A program made the position numbers and the translations under genes. DNA of 32,745 bases. Source: RGIG1959 sp045604545. GTDB lineage: Bacteria > Bacillota > Clostridia > Oscillospirales > Acutalibacteraceae. Positions within the stretch are counted from its first letter, which is position 1; each line of letters opens with the position of its first letter. Under the pieces are notes generated by a model. That model was not told the DNA's origin and made no database searches. It saw nothing but the letters and a program-made list of their open reading frames with translations. This document shows, piece by piece, positions 6,024 to 14,777 of this stretch. The DNA lies in NCBI GenBank assembly GCA_045604545.1, contig JAZUOG010000060.1, positions 1 through 32,745 of the forward strand, in the 5' to 3' direction.

Positions 6024-8615
6024 TTATGGTGTGATGGCTTCTTTGATCATGCGGAACACCTGCACGATCAATGTGGGAAGGAACGCCAGAACACCGATCA
6101 TCACGACGTTGACGCCCTCCGTGGCGATGGCAAAGAGACTGTGCATAAAGGGCAGGAACAACACAGCCGCCAGAAGCAGCACACCTGCCGCGAAGGCGGC
6201 AATGCTCCACTTGTTGCTCGAAAGGCCGATCTTCCACAGCGAGCTGTCACTGCGGCAGGTGAAGCCGTGGAACAGACGAGCGAGCGTCAGCGTGGCGAAT
6301 GCCATCGTGGAGGCGGCGGCATCGCTTGTCTGATAACCGATCATATACGCCGCCATCGTGACAGCCGCAATCAGTGCGCCGAAGAGACAAAGCTCCACAG
6401 CAAAGCGTTTGGTGAAGATGCCTTCGCTTGCCGGACGTGGTTTGTTCCTGAGCAAACGGCGGTCCGACGGCTCCATGCCGATGGCGAGTGCAGGAAGCGA
6501 GTCGGTCAGCAGGTTGATAAACAGCAGATGCACCGGCTCAAACGGGGTCGCAAACGACAGAAATGAGCAGATAAGCACCACAATGATGGCGGCGAGGTTT
6601 CCGGAAAGGAGGAACTTGATCGCGTTTAAGATGTTGCGATACACATTTCTGCCGCTTTCCACCGCTTTGATGATGGTGGCGAAGTTATCGTCGCTGAGGA
6701 TCATGGCGGCGGCGTTCTTGGACACCTCTGTGCCGGTGATACCCATCGCGACACCGATGTCGGCTTTTTTGAGAGCAGGAGCATCATTGACACCGTCACC
6801 CGTCATGGCGACGATTTGACCCTTTTTCTGCCACGCATCCACGATGCGGATCTTGTTTTCGGGAGATACGCGCGCATACACGGCGATGGATTCCAGGTTT
6901 TTGTCGAGCTCTTCATCGGACATCGCATCAAGCTGCAGACCTGTCACGGCGAGATCCTGCTTGGTACAGATGCCGATCTGCATGGCGATCGCCTTAGCGG
7001 TGACGGCGTGGTCACCTGTGATCATGATCGGCTTGATACCCGCGGAGATGGCATCGGCAACGGCATCCTTTGATTCCTCGCGAGGCGGATCAACCATCGA
7101 CACCAGACCGACAAAAATCAGATCATTTTCTTCCTGCAGGGTGAGCGGTGTGTCGAGCGGCTTGAACGCAAAGGTCAGCACGCGCAGACCGTTTTGAGAG
7201 AAGGTTTCGTTTTGGGAAAGGATCGCTGTTTTGTCTTCCTCGGTGATGGGACGAACCATGTCGCCGATGACGATGGACGTTACACGCTCCATCAACACGT
7301 CCAGCGCGCCTTTGGTGAGCATCATGGGCTGACCGTCAAGCGTATAGCGACTGCTCATCAGCTTGCGGTCGGAATCAAACGGCAGTTCATCGAGGCGAGC
7401 CATCGAATGTCGCAAAGCATCGTAATCGATTCCCGCCGATGCCGCCATCGGCAGAAGGCATGCTTCGGTGGGATCGCCGATAACCGCATCGCCGTCAAAA
7501 TCGGCGTCATTATTGAGCACGGCGTTATACAGAAGCAATTTTTGAGACAGGGTCATTTTGGACATTGTCGACGGGGCAATGCATTTTCCGTCAACATACA
7601 CATCCTTTGCCGTCATTTTGTTCTGAGTCAATGTACCGGTCTTATCCGAACAAATAACCGACACACACCCGAGACTTTCGACCGCTTTCAAATCTTTGAT
7701 GATGGCGTTGTCCGCCGCCATCTTACGCGTGCCCATCGCCTGCACAATGGTAACGATGGAGCTGAGGGCTTCGGGAATCGCCGCCACGGCAAGAGCGACA
7801 GCAAACATCAAGGAATCCAGAAGCGGCTCTCCCTGCCACAAACGCAAACCGAACACAAATACGGCAATCGCCATGATGGCGATGGCGAGCTTTTGACTGA
7901 AGCTGTCGAGTGTCACCTGAAGCGGTGTTTTCTTGTCTTTGGTGGCGTTCATGAGATCGGCGATACGTCCCATTTCGGTCTGCATACCGGTGGCGGTGAC
8001 AAGCACCTTGGCGCGACCGTAGGTAACCAGTGTGCCGGAATAGACCATGTTTAAGCGGTCGCCGATGGCGGCTTCCTCGGCAATCTCCACGTCTTTTTTA
8101 TCGACATTGGTAGACTCACCCGTGAGAGAGCTTTCGTTCACCTGCAATGAGGCGATCTCGATGATACGACCGTCGGCGGCGATCATGTCACCCGCTTCGA
8201 GAAGCAGGATATCGCCCGGCACGACCTCCTTCGACAACACCTCACGTTTCACACCGTCACGCATCACCTTGGCGTGCGGCGAAGACAGCGCTTTGAGAGC
8301 ATCAAGCGATTTCTGCGCCTTGACATATTGCACCGTGCCGAGAACCGCATTGAGCAGAATGACCGCCAGAATGACAATGGTGCTTTCCACGTTTCCCGAT
8401 ACCATGGAGATCACAGCGGCAATGATCAGAATGATGACAAGCAGATCGGCAAACTGTCCGAGAAACACCGACAGAATGCTTTTTTGCTTTCCCTCCTGCA
8501 GTTCATTTTCGCCGAATCGTTCGCGTGCGGCAAGCACCTCCTCCGAGGACAGACCACGGGTCGTGTCCGCGTTTTTGAGCAATTCGTCTTTCGGAATCTG
8601 ATAAGACGGCTTCAT
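6024..8615 (-). CDS. P2-type cation-transporting ATPase (PacL/YoaB-like), probable Mn2+/Ca2+ exporter
   Basis: An 863-residue membrane ATPase with the full P-type set: an N-terminal cation-ATPase domain, TGES at 165-168 (actuator), the phosphorylated Asp324 in DKTGTLT, and the hinge motif TGDGVNDAPAL from residue 605. About ten membrane spans are present, six of them in the C-terminal third. The ion-site motif in the fourth span is PEAL (281-284) rather than the PEGLP common in calcium pumps. Annotation pipelines would call it a PMCA-type calcium pump. Its leader, however, carries a yybP-ykoY manganese riboswitch, and P-type ATPases with this leader (for example YoaB of Lactococcus, MgtA of pneumococcus) are linked to manganese efflux. 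I infer Mn2+ export. A ribosome binding site AAGGAGAG precedes the ATG. Confidence 0.9.
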   Translation of the reverse strand: MKPSYQIPKDELLKNADTTRGLSSEEVLAARERFGENELQEGKQKSILSVFLGQFADLLVIILIIAAVISMVSGNVESTIVILAVILLNAVLGTVQYVKAQKSLDALKALSSPHAKVMRDGVKREVLSKEVVPGDILLLEAGDMIAADGRIIEIASLQVNESSLTGESTNVDKKDVEIAEEAAIGDRLNMVYSGTLVTYGRAKVLVTATGMQTEMGRIADLMNATKDKKTPLQVTLDSFSQKLAIAIMAIAVFVFGLRLWQGEPLLDSLMFAVALAVAAIPEALSSIVTIVQAMGTRKMAADNAIIKDLKAVESLGCVSVICSDKTGTLTQNKMTAKDVYVDGKCIAPSTMSKMTLSQKLLLYNAVLNNDADFDGDAVIGDPTEACLLPMAASAGIDYDALRHSMARLDELPFDSDRKLMSSRYTLDGQPMMLTKGALDVLMERVTSIVIGDMVRPITEEDKTAILSQNETFSQNGLRVLTFAFKPLDTPLTLQEENDLIFVGLVSMVDPPREESKDAVADAISAGIKPIMITGDHAVTAKAIAMQIGICTKQDLAVTGLQLDAMSDEELDKNLESIAVYARVSPENKIRIVDAWQKKGQIVAMTGDGVNDAPALKKADIGVAMGITGTEVSKNAAAMILSDDNFATIIKAVESGRNVYRNILNAIKFLLSGNLAAIIVVLICSFLSFATPFEPVHLLFINLLTDSLPALAIGMEPSDRRLLRNKPRPASEGIFTKRFAVELCLFGALIAAVTMAAYMIGYQTSDAAASTMAFATLTLARLFHGFTCRSDSSLWKIGLSSNKWSIAAFAAGVLLLAAVLFLPFMHSLFAIATEGVNVVMIGVLAFLPTLIVQVFRMIKEAITP

Positions 8616-8636
8616 TGAGACCCTCTCCTTTCATAT

Positions 8637-8689
8637 AAAAAAACAAGACCTTTTGTATACACGCAACGATGTATACAAAAAGTCTTGTT
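8637..8689 (-). terminator. Riboswitch expression-platform terminator in the ATPase leader
   Basis: In the minus-strand RNA, 8689-8670 pairs with 8661-8642 over 20 base pairs (one G-U) with an eight-base loop and is followed by a run of seven U residues. Its 5' arm contains ACAAGAC and CUUUUUG, the same bases that close stem P1 of the preceding aptamer, so the two structures exclude each other. Confidence 0.9.
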
Positions 8690-8792
8690 CAACATGGCGT
8701 TGTTTAACACCCGGAATTCAGTCATTGAATTCGTGATGACGAATGTTAAAACATACAGCGGGGTGGCTGTATGCAACTACTCCCTCTTTGAT
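8676..8792 (-). promoter_or_regulatory. yybP-ykoY family Mn2+ riboswitch aptamer
   Basis: The minus-strand leader contains, in order, CAAAGAGGGAGUAG, a hairpin (GCAUACAGC with GCUGUAUG), AUUCGUCAUCACG, CCGGGUGUUAAACAAC, and finally ACAAGACUUUUUG. These match the order and conserved cores of the yybP-ykoY class (GGGGAGUAG, GUCGUCA, CCGG, AGCAAGACCUUU), which senses Mn2+. P1 forms between CAAAGAG and CUUUUUG. When the aptamer is stabilised by metal, the 5' arm of the downstream terminator is tied up, so the gene should be switched on by manganese. The match was found by eye and no covariance search was run. Confidence 0.88.
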
Positions 8793-8798
8793 GGCATT

Positions 8799-8827
8799 AG
8801 TATACCACATTTTTTGGCATTTGTAAA
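8799..8827 (-). promoter_or_regulatory. Promoter of the riboswitch-controlled ATPase gene
   Basis: On the minus strand TTTACA (8822-8827) and TATACT (8799-8804) are 17 bases apart. Transcription would begin near 8792, at the 5' edge of the aptamer. Confidence 0.8.
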
Positions 8828-8856
8828 GTAAAAAATCGGTAAAGAAATCGTGAACG

Positions 8857-10677
8857 TTACCACGGGCGTCCGCCGCCCATACCGCCGGGGCGTCCGCCGC
8901 CCATATCACCGGGAAATCCGCCGCCCATACCACCGGCGTTGCCGATCGTATGGGAACCGGTCTCAACGGTCAACATCTCCGACGTGTCTCCGCAGGACAG
9001 GGTATAGGTTTCACCGGTCGTCAACTCGGGCGAACAAAAATACGCCCAGTTAACAGCATGCGTTGCCGTAATGCCGGCGATCTCCTTGCCGCTTTGATCG
9101 GCAACAACAAAACGGTCGCCGTTTTCCGCATAGAAGCCTCCCCAAACGACACTGTTCTGACGACTGACGGACGGCGTCTGCGCCATGCCCGTCGTGCCGA
9201 CCGCGATGAGTGTGCCGCCGTCAATGCGGAAAGAACTCGCGAAATCGAACGTGCCGTTGCCGCTGCCTAAAGGACCGACGACCGATACATAGCCGCCGTT
9301 CATCTGGATCGTGCCGTTGGAATCCAGACCGTCTCCCCCCGCATTCACATACAACGTGCCGCCGTTTATCACGAACGATGAGCCGTCACTTGCCATGGGA
9401 TCGCGGTTTGAGGTTGTTCCCGAAGACGCGTTGACACCGTCGTCTGACGCTGTGACACTCACCGTGCCGCCGTCGAGCGTGATCAGCCCCGCTTCCAAGC
9501 CTTCATAGCAGGCGGAAACGGTCAGCGTGCCGCCCGATATGAGCAATTCCTCATCGGCGTGGACACCGTCGTCTCCTGCCGCCGCCAGCACCTCGCCGCC
9601 GCTCACCACAACACCGCGATTGGCGTGCAGTGCATCGTCGGCGGCATCCATATCCATCACGCCGCCGCACACCGTGAGTACCGTGCCGGCTTTGAGACCT
9701 TTGCCGACGGAAGTCGTTTCGGTCGTTTCGTAATAGCCGCCCCAACCGAAATCATCGCGAGAATTGCTCGCTGTTCCTGCGACACTGCCGCCACCCGACA
9801 CAACACGAATGCTGCCGTCGGAGACGGTCAGCGAGGACGTCGACTGAATACCGTCGCTTCCGCTGACGATATCGATGTTGCCGTTTTCCACAACGACAAA
9901 GCCGACCTCTTCAGAGGCATCGTTTGTGCTTTTGATGCCGTCGCCATCGGCGTGAAGTGTCAGGTTTCCCCCGCCGATCAACACATAATCACGGCCCATG
10001 ACCGCATCGTCCACCGCGTTGACCGTGATCGCGCCGTCAGCGATTTTCAGTCCGTCGCGCGACACGATACCATCGCGGAAGGACGCATCTACCGTCAGCA
10101 CACCACTGCCGTTGACAGTGAGATCGGATTTACTGAATACTGTCGCACTCGGTTCTTCCTCGACGGCATCTTCAAATGCAAGCGACGCACTGTCGCTGAA
10201 GGTGTTGACCGTTCCGTCGGAAAGCGTCAACACAACCTTTTCCGCTTTTTTGACAAACAGCGGCGCCGATCGTTCGCAATGAACGTTTACGCCGTCCAAG
10301 ATCAGCTGGACCGTATCGTTATCGGTCGATTCCACACGAAGCTGACCGTCAGACAGGCTGCCTGATAAACGGTAGTGTCCGCCTGCCGTGAAGGTGATGA
10401 CGGTACCGTTTATCTGCACGCCGTCGCCGCTTGCCGTGCTGCCGCTGTCGCTGAGTGTAACCGCAACCGCCTCATCGGCGGCGGTCATCCTGTCATCATC
10501 GTCCCACGATGCTTCGACGGAGATAGTCTCCGCCTTGATCGGGTTGCTCGGCGTCGTCAGTGTGGTCGGCGGTGTCTGTGTTTCAACATCAACAGAGTGG
10601 TCATCGGAGCAACCGACAAACAGCAAGCACAGCGCACACAGCACAGATAAAGCGGAACGGATACATGAAACCTTCAT
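8857..10677 (-). CDS. Surface lipoprotein with a beta-helix carbohydrate-binding domain (DUF4353 type)
   Basis: A 606-residue exported protein. From the ATG at 10677 the N-terminus is a signal peptide ending in the lipobox FVGC, with Cys23 lipidated; the longer open frame adds 28 residues that do not suit a signal peptide. The body is made of repeated beta-helix coils (GGGNLTLHADGDGIKSTND, ISGGTLTVSACYEGLEAG, INGGTLYVNAGGDGLDSNG) typical of the DUF4353 family, one member of which (Cthe_2159 of Clostridium thermocellum) binds cellulose and pectic acid. The C-terminus is a Gly/Met/Pro-rich tail of three repeats. It is the last gene after the VTC and DUF4956 genes, separated by 20 bases, so it is probably one surface-related operon. 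The ligand is unknown. Confidence 0.85.
   Translation of the reverse strand: MKVSCIRSALSVLCALCLLFVGCSDDHSVDVETQTPPTTLTTPSNPIKAETISVEASWDDDDRMTAADEAVAVTLSDSGSTASGDGVQINGTVITFTAGGHYRLSGSLSDGQLRVESTDNDTVQLILDGVNVHCERSAPLFVKKAEKVVLTLSDGTVNTFSDSASLAFEDAVEEEPSATVFSKSDLTVNGSGVLTVDASFRDGIVSRDGLKIADGAITVNAVDDAVMGRDYVLIGGGNLTLHADGDGIKSTNDASEEVGFVVVENGNIDIVSGSDGIQSTSSLTVSDGSIRVVSGGGSVAGTASNSRDDFGWGGYYETTETTSVGKGLKAGTVLTVCGGVMDMDAADDALHANRGVVVSGGEVLAAAGDDGVHADEELLISGGTLTVSACYEGLEAGLITLDGGTVSVTASDDGVNASSGTTSNRDPMASDGSSFVINGGTLYVNAGGDGLDSNGTIQMNGGYVSVVGPLGSGNGTFDFASSFRIDGGTLIAVGTTGMAQTPSVSRQNSVVWGGFYAENGDRFVVADQSGKEIAGITATHAVNWAYFCSPELTTGETYTLSCGDTSEMLTVETGSHTIGNAGGMGGGFPGDMGGGRPGGMGGGRPW
8867..8938 (-). 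repeat. Three 24-bp tandem repeats encoding the Gly-rich tail
   Basis: Units at 8867-8890, 8891-8914 and 8915-8938 share TCCGCCGCCCATA and differ at a few positions. Each encodes an eight-residue unit close to GGMGGGRP at the C-terminus of the lipoprotein. Confidence 0.85.
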
Positions 10678-10697
10678 AAACAGCGACACCTTATTTC

Positions 10698-11375
10698 TTA
10701 CAATTGATCCTTGGGCGGAGCATAGCGGGCACACACGATGGTGAGATTGCCGTTGCGACAACGGATCTCATCGATCATCGCCTTTTCCTGCTTTTCGTCC
10801 TTAAGGACGATGATATAACGCACCTCAAACATACTGCCGAGATTGGTCGTCTTAACCATGTCGATCTCGCAGGATTTGGTGTATTTTTTGAAAATGTCAT
10901 CGAAGACACCGGCATAGTCGAGATCTTCGGGCATCACCACACGAAGCAGCTTTTCCCTGTTAGCGGTGAGGCGAACGGGCAGTCTGTCGAGGATAAACAG
11001 CACCAGACACACGATCACCGTCACAACAGCCGCCAGTCCGAGATAGCCCATGGCAGTAGACAGACCGATTGCCATCGACAAAAAGATGAAGCTGATGTCT
11101 CTCGCACTTCCCGGAACAGAGCGGAAGCGGATCAGACTGAATGCGCCCATAACCGCCATACCGGCACCGATATTGCCGTTAACCATCATGATGACGATCT
11201 GCACAACGGCGGGAAGGATCATCAGCGAAACAGCCAGTGGCTTGGAGGCACGTCCTCCCAGACAATATACCGCCGCCACGACCAGTCCGAGTCCGAGCGA
11301 AGCACCCAGACACATCAACAGTTGCTCTATCGTCAAATCGGCTCCTGTCGGATTATTGATTACACTTGTGAACAT
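10698..11375 (-). CDS. DUF4956 family membrane protein
   Basis: A 225-residue protein with four predicted membrane spans in its first two thirds (LLMCLGASLGLGLVVAAVYCL, SLMILPAVVQIVIMMV, ISFIFLSMAIGLSTAMGY, LAAVVTVIVCLVLFIL) and a soluble C-terminal domain that ends near RCRNGNLTIVCARY. The loop GAFSLIRFRSVPGSARDI is the hallmark of the DUF4956 family. The ATG at 11375 has a GGAGA ribosome binding site and overlaps the end of the VTC gene by 16 bases, implying coupled translation. DUF4956 genes are regularly found beside VTC-domain, CotH-like and DUF4353 genes, so it may be the membrane partner of the VTC enzyme. No activity is established. Confidence 0.88.
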   Translation of the reverse strand: MFTSVINNPTGADLTIEQLLMCLGASLGLGLVVAAVYCLGGRASKPLAVSLMILPAVVQIVIMMVNGNIGAGMAVMGAFSLIRFRSVPGSARDISFIFLSMAIGLSTAMGYLGLAAVVTVIVCLVLFILDRLPVRLTANREKLLRVVMPEDLDYAGVFDDIFKKYTKSCEIDMVKTTNLGSMFEVRYIIVLKDEKQEKAMIDEIRCRNGNLTIVCARYAPPKDQL

Positions 11376-12091
11376 AAAGGCATGTCTCCTTCTTGACGTT
11401 TTCGCATCTGTAGCTTTGTATAAATGCGACCGTATTTCGAAAATGAAGTCGGATAAATCTTCAGACGTGTGAACAGCTCGGTCATCCACAGCGGCATCGC
11501 CGCCGGAATCTTCACTTCCATCAACCAGGTGTTTGGCTCGAGCAGTTCTTCTCCATCGGGTGGGATCGCCAGATCAAGACGATCGGTCCGGTGGCGGATA
11601 TGGCGGTCAAACGTGACACGAAGTCCGCTTTCCTCCCCCACGCCGCACAACGCCACACGATCATAGGACAAATAGAGTTTGGGGTAACACCGGTAGAATT
11701 TCATGAAATAGTCGATTTCGTTGAAAATCTGTCCCGTTTTGGAGGGTGGGACACCATCACGAACATACGCCATCGCTTCCGCATACGGAATCTTGATGCG
11801 ACGCTTGTACACGACACCTTTGTATTTCTTTTTGATCTCCAGAAACACTTTGTCACTGCCGCTGACAGGTCCGTAAGAGCGCAGTCGCATTTTTTCTTTG
11901 TAGCGCGGCTTCTCGATCGAGCGGCGGATCAGATCGTTGTTGTCGGTATCAAAATACAGATTGCAGACGGTATACTCACCGTAGGCATCTTCACTCATAT
12001 GCTCGTCAAGCTCCGCACGGAGGGCTGTGTACTGTTCGTCGGTCAACAGGTATTTCTTTTCCGAACGTTGGAAGGTCAATCCCTTTGCCAT
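11360..12091 (-). CDS. VTC-domain protein, polyphosphate polymerase-like
   Basis: A 243-residue VTC domain protein (triphosphate-tunnel fold). It shows SEKKYLLTDEQY at the start, YTVCNLYFDTDNNDLIRRSI, KMRLRSYG, VFLEIKKKYKGVVYKRRI, YDRVALCG and LMEVKIPAAMPLW. The strands with alternating basic and acidic residues are those that line the tunnel binding nucleotide and polyphosphate in yeast Vtc4. By homology it may polymerise phosphate from ATP in the cytoplasm, with the adjacent DUF4956 membrane protein as a possible partner. I chose the ATG at 12091, which follows AAGGAGGGA, over an upstream ATG without a ribosome binding site. First gene of a three-gene operon. Confidence 0.88.
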   Translation of the reverse strand: MAKGLTFQRSEKKYLLTDEQYTALRAELDEHMSEDAYGEYTVCNLYFDTDNNDLIRRSIEKPRYKEKMRLRSYGPVSGSDKVFLEIKKKYKGVVYKRRIKIPYAEAMAYVRDGVPPSKTGQIFNEIDYFMKFYRCYPKLYLSYDRVALCGVGEESGLRVTFDRHIRHRTDRLDLAIPPDGEELLEPNTWLMEVKIPAAMPLWMTELFTRLKIYPTSFSKYGRIYTKLQMRKRQEGDMPLCSQV

Positions 12092-12164
12092 TGTCTCCCT
12101 CCTTTTCACCGTCATCATACGGCAGGTTTGTGAAAGTTTTGTGATTGATTCATGAAAAACGCGT

Positions 12165-12196
12165 AAAAACGAGGGAATCGATGATTCCCTCGTTTT
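12165..12196 (-). terminator. Intrinsic terminator after glgA
   Basis: AAAACGAGGGAATC (12166-12179) pairs with 12183-12196 across a three-base loop, with a U-run on the minus strand. It ends the glycogen operon about 12 bases past the glgA stop. Confidence 0.9.
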
Positions 12197-12208
12197 GGAT
12201 ATATACGC

Positions 12209-13630
12209 TTAGCCTTTCAGAAGAGAACGATACAGGCGAATGTATTCGTTCGCGGAACGACCCCAGCTGAAATCCGCGTTCATGGCACGCTCCACAAGGC
12301 CGGGCCAATCTTCCTTGTTCGCATAAGCGCCCAGCGCACGGGTGATGGCATAATACATATCATCGGCGTTGTAGGTGCAGAAGGTGAAGCCGAAGCCGCC
12401 TTCCTCACCGCAGTCGATGATGCTGTCTTTCAGACCGCCCGTTGCACGGACAACCGGCAGAGTGCCGTAACGGCACGCCACCATCTGCGACAGACCGCAA
12501 GGCTCACTCTTGGAGGGCATCAGGAAGATATCCGAGCCTGCATAGATCTTACGAGCGAGTTCCGGAACAAAGCCGGAGCAATAGCAGAACTTCTCGGGAT
12601 ACTTGGCTTGCATCTCACGGAAGAAGTTTTCATAACCCCAGTCACCCGAGCCGAGAACGACCATCTGGACGTCCTCTTGCAACAAGCGCTCCATGATGTA
12701 CTGTACAAGATCAAGACCCTTGTGGGAAACAAGACGTGTTACCATCGAGATGAGCGGAATATCCGGCTCGACGGGCAGACACAGGCGCTCCTGCAGTTCC
12801 TTCTTGTTGATCGCCTTGCCCGCCATGTCGTCAACACTGTAATTGGCAAACACGTTTTTGTCGGTAGCGGGATTGTAGCCGTCAATGTCGATGCCGTTAA
12901 GAATACCCGACAGCTTCCACTGACGTGCCTTCAGAATGCTGTCCATGTTGTGAGAGAACCACGGATCGAGAATTTCCTGTGCGTAGGTCGGGCTGACGGT
13001 GTTGACACGGTGAGCCGACTCGATGGCGCCCTTCATCAGGTTGATGCAACCGTCCTGCTCCACGACAGAGGTCGCCCACTGCGGCAGGCCGAACACGTCG
13101 TCCATGATATCCATGGCATATTGACCCTGATACTGAATGTTGTGAATGGTGAACACGGTTTTGATATTCTCATAACCGGGTTGGTTCGCATAGAACAGGT
13201 TGTAATAGATCGGCACAAGCGCCGTCTGCCAGTCATTGGCATGAAGAATGTCGGGCTTGAAGTCGATGTATTTGAGGATTTCCAGCACGGCACGGGAGAA
13301 GAACGCATAACGCTCCGCATCATCAAAGTGACCGTACAGTCCTTCGCGTTTGAAGTAATATTGGTTATCGATCAGGTAGTAGATCACGCCGTCCATCTTT
13401 GCCTCGAAAACGCCGCAATACTGACGGCGCCATGCCACAGGCACAGACAAGCTGCAGACAAACGTCATCTTTTCCTGCAGTTCCTTCGGAACACAATCAT
13501 ACAGCGGCATGACCACACGGCAGCCGATCAGACGCTGACGCATGGCGCGAGGCAATGAGCCCGCCACATCGGCAAGTCCGCCGGAAGCGGCAAACGGCAA
13601 TGCTTCACTGGCCGCATACAAAACCTTCAT
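12209..13630 (-). CDS. glgA: Glycogen synthase (ADP-glucose dependent, GT5)
   Basis: A 473-residue cytoplasmic GT5 enzyme that adds glucose from ADP-glucose to the non-reducing ends of alpha-1,4-glucan. Recognisable parts are the N-terminal Rossmann start KVLYAASEALPF, GGLADVAGSLP, HANDWQTALVP, TIHNIQYQG, LNGIDIDGYNP, the C-domain VTRLVSHKGLDL, and the donor-site SKSEPCGLSQMVACRYGTLPVVRATGGL. The usual KTGGL nucleotide-binding motif reads ASGGL here, so the lysine that contacts ADP-glucose in the E. coli enzyme is missing. A GGAGGG ribosome binding site precedes the ATG. Last gene of glgBCDA, closed by a terminator. Confidence 0.95.
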   Translation of the reverse strand: MKVLYAASEALPFAASGGLADVAGSLPRAMRQRLIGCRVVMPLYDCVPKELQEKMTFVCSLSVPVAWRRQYCGVFEAKMDGVIYYLIDNQYYFKREGLYGHFDDAERYAFFSRAVLEILKYIDFKPDILHANDWQTALVPIYYNLFYANQPGYENIKTVFTIHNIQYQGQYAMDIMDDVFGLPQWATSVVEQDGCINLMKGAIESAHRVNTVSPTYAQEILDPWFSHNMDSILKARQWKLSGILNGIDIDGYNPATDKNVFANYSVDDMAGKAINKKELQERLCLPVEPDIPLISMVTRLVSHKGLDLVQYIMERLLQEDVQMVVLGSGDWGYENFFREMQAKYPEKFCYCSGFVPELARKIYAGSDIFLMPSKSEPCGLSQMVACRYGTLPVVRATGGLKDSIIDCGEEGGFGFTFCTYNADDMYYAITRALGAYANKEDWPGLVERAMNADFSWGRSANEYIRLYRSLLKG

Positions 13631-13662
13631 GAAGTTTCCCTCCTTTTTTGAATCCGTGATGA

Positions 13663-14775
13663 TCAGACGATGGATTTCTTATCGATATAGATCGGGAAGC
13701 TGGAGAAGCCCTGGAGCGTGCGATGCTCCTTAACGATGACATCCTTATCGAGAATGACACTGCCGAGCTTGGTGCCGCCGAACACGATGGCACCCTGCAT
13801 CACGATGCAATCCTCAAGCTCTGCACCTGCTTCGATCTTGACATTGCGGAACACAATGGAGTTCTTGACGGTACCGTTGATGATCGCGCCGTCAGCGACG
13901 AGCGAGTTGGACACATGAGACTCCAGGCCGTACATAGCGGGGCAGCAATCGCGGACCTTGGTGTAGATCTGACGATCGTTGCGGAACACCGCCGCACGTT
14001 TCTCAGGATCGAGCATCGCCATGTTGGCGGAGAAGTAGGACGCGAGCGACGAGATCACAAGTGCCGTCTCCTCCACCTTGTAGCCGTAGACACGCAGATC
14101 GGTCAACGCCCGTTGAAGAATGTCGCGTTCGAAGTTCATTTGGTTGCGGGCATATGCCGAATGCACAAGATGCCACAGCAGATCCTTGCGAAGCACATAC
14201 AGACCGATACCGAACGAGCCGTATTCATCGCCGCAGTCGCCGATGGCAATGTCGTTGATGCGGCAGGTGGCATCGACGTTGAGTGTCATGAGACCTTCCA
14301 TCTTCGGCAGTGCGCCGTCGATGTAGCCGACGGTAACATCTGCGCCCGAGCTGATGTGCGTCTCGATCAGCTTACTGTAATCGATGTTGCCGACGACATG
14401 GCAGTCGGACATGATCACATAATCCTCTTTGGAGTTGCGGAAGAAGGCTTCCATGCCCACAAGGCTCGCCACACGACCGGAATAGCTCTCATCGGTAGCG
14501 CCGAAGGGCGGCAGAATGAACAGACCTTCGTTCTTTCTGGACAGATCCCATGCCTTACCGGAGCCGAGGTGATCCATCAGGGATTGATAATTGCTCTTGG
14601 TAACAACACCGACCTTGGAAACACCGGCGTTGACCATGTTGGACAAGGTAAAGTCGATCAGACGATAGCGTCCCGCAAAGGGAACGGAACCCATGGCGCG
14701 CACAGAGGTCAGATCACGCAGGTTCTCCTCGTGCATATTCGGGAAGATCAGGCCCAGAACGTTGGTTTTACGCAT
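13663..14775 (-). CDS. glgD: Glucose-1-phosphate adenylyltransferase subunit GlgD
   Basis: A 370-residue paralogue of GlgC that forms a mixed complex with it in Firmicutes and raises its activity. The nucleotidyltransferase fold is present (GLIFPNMHEENLRDLTSVRAMGSVPFAGRYRLIDF, VIMSDCHVVGNIDYSK) followed by a left-handed beta helix with hexapeptide repeats. It lacks the GGxGxRL pyrophosphorylase loop, as GlgD proteins do. I chose the ATG at 14775, ten bases after AAAGGAG. A GTG at 14781, overlapping the glgC stop as GTGA, is possible but too close to the ribosome binding site. It is immediately behind glgC, so the subunits are probably made in balance. Confidence 0.93.
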   Translation of the reverse strand: MRKTNVLGLIFPNMHEENLRDLTSVRAMGSVPFAGRYRLIDFTLSNMVNAGVSKVGVVTKSNYQSLMDHLGSGKAWDLSRKNEGLFILPPFGATDESYSGRVASLVGMEAFFRNSKEDYVIMSDCHVVGNIDYSKLIETHISSGADVTVGYIDGALPKMEGLMTLNVDATCRINDIAIGDCGDEYGSFGIGLYVLRKDLLWHLVHSAYARNQMNFERDILQRALTDLRVYGYKVEETALVISSLASYFSANMAMLDPEKRAAVFRNDRQIYTKVRDCCPAMYGLESHVSNSLVADGAIINGTVKNSIVFRNVKIEAGAELEDCIVMQGAIVFGGTKLGSVILDKDVIVKEHRTLQGFSSFPIYIDKKSIV

Positions 14776-14777
14776 GA

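Noticed and set aside
8867..8938. Tandem repeats considered as a CRISPR-like array
   Set aside because: The units are contiguous 24-bp coding repeats without spacers and encode a Gly-rich protein tail.
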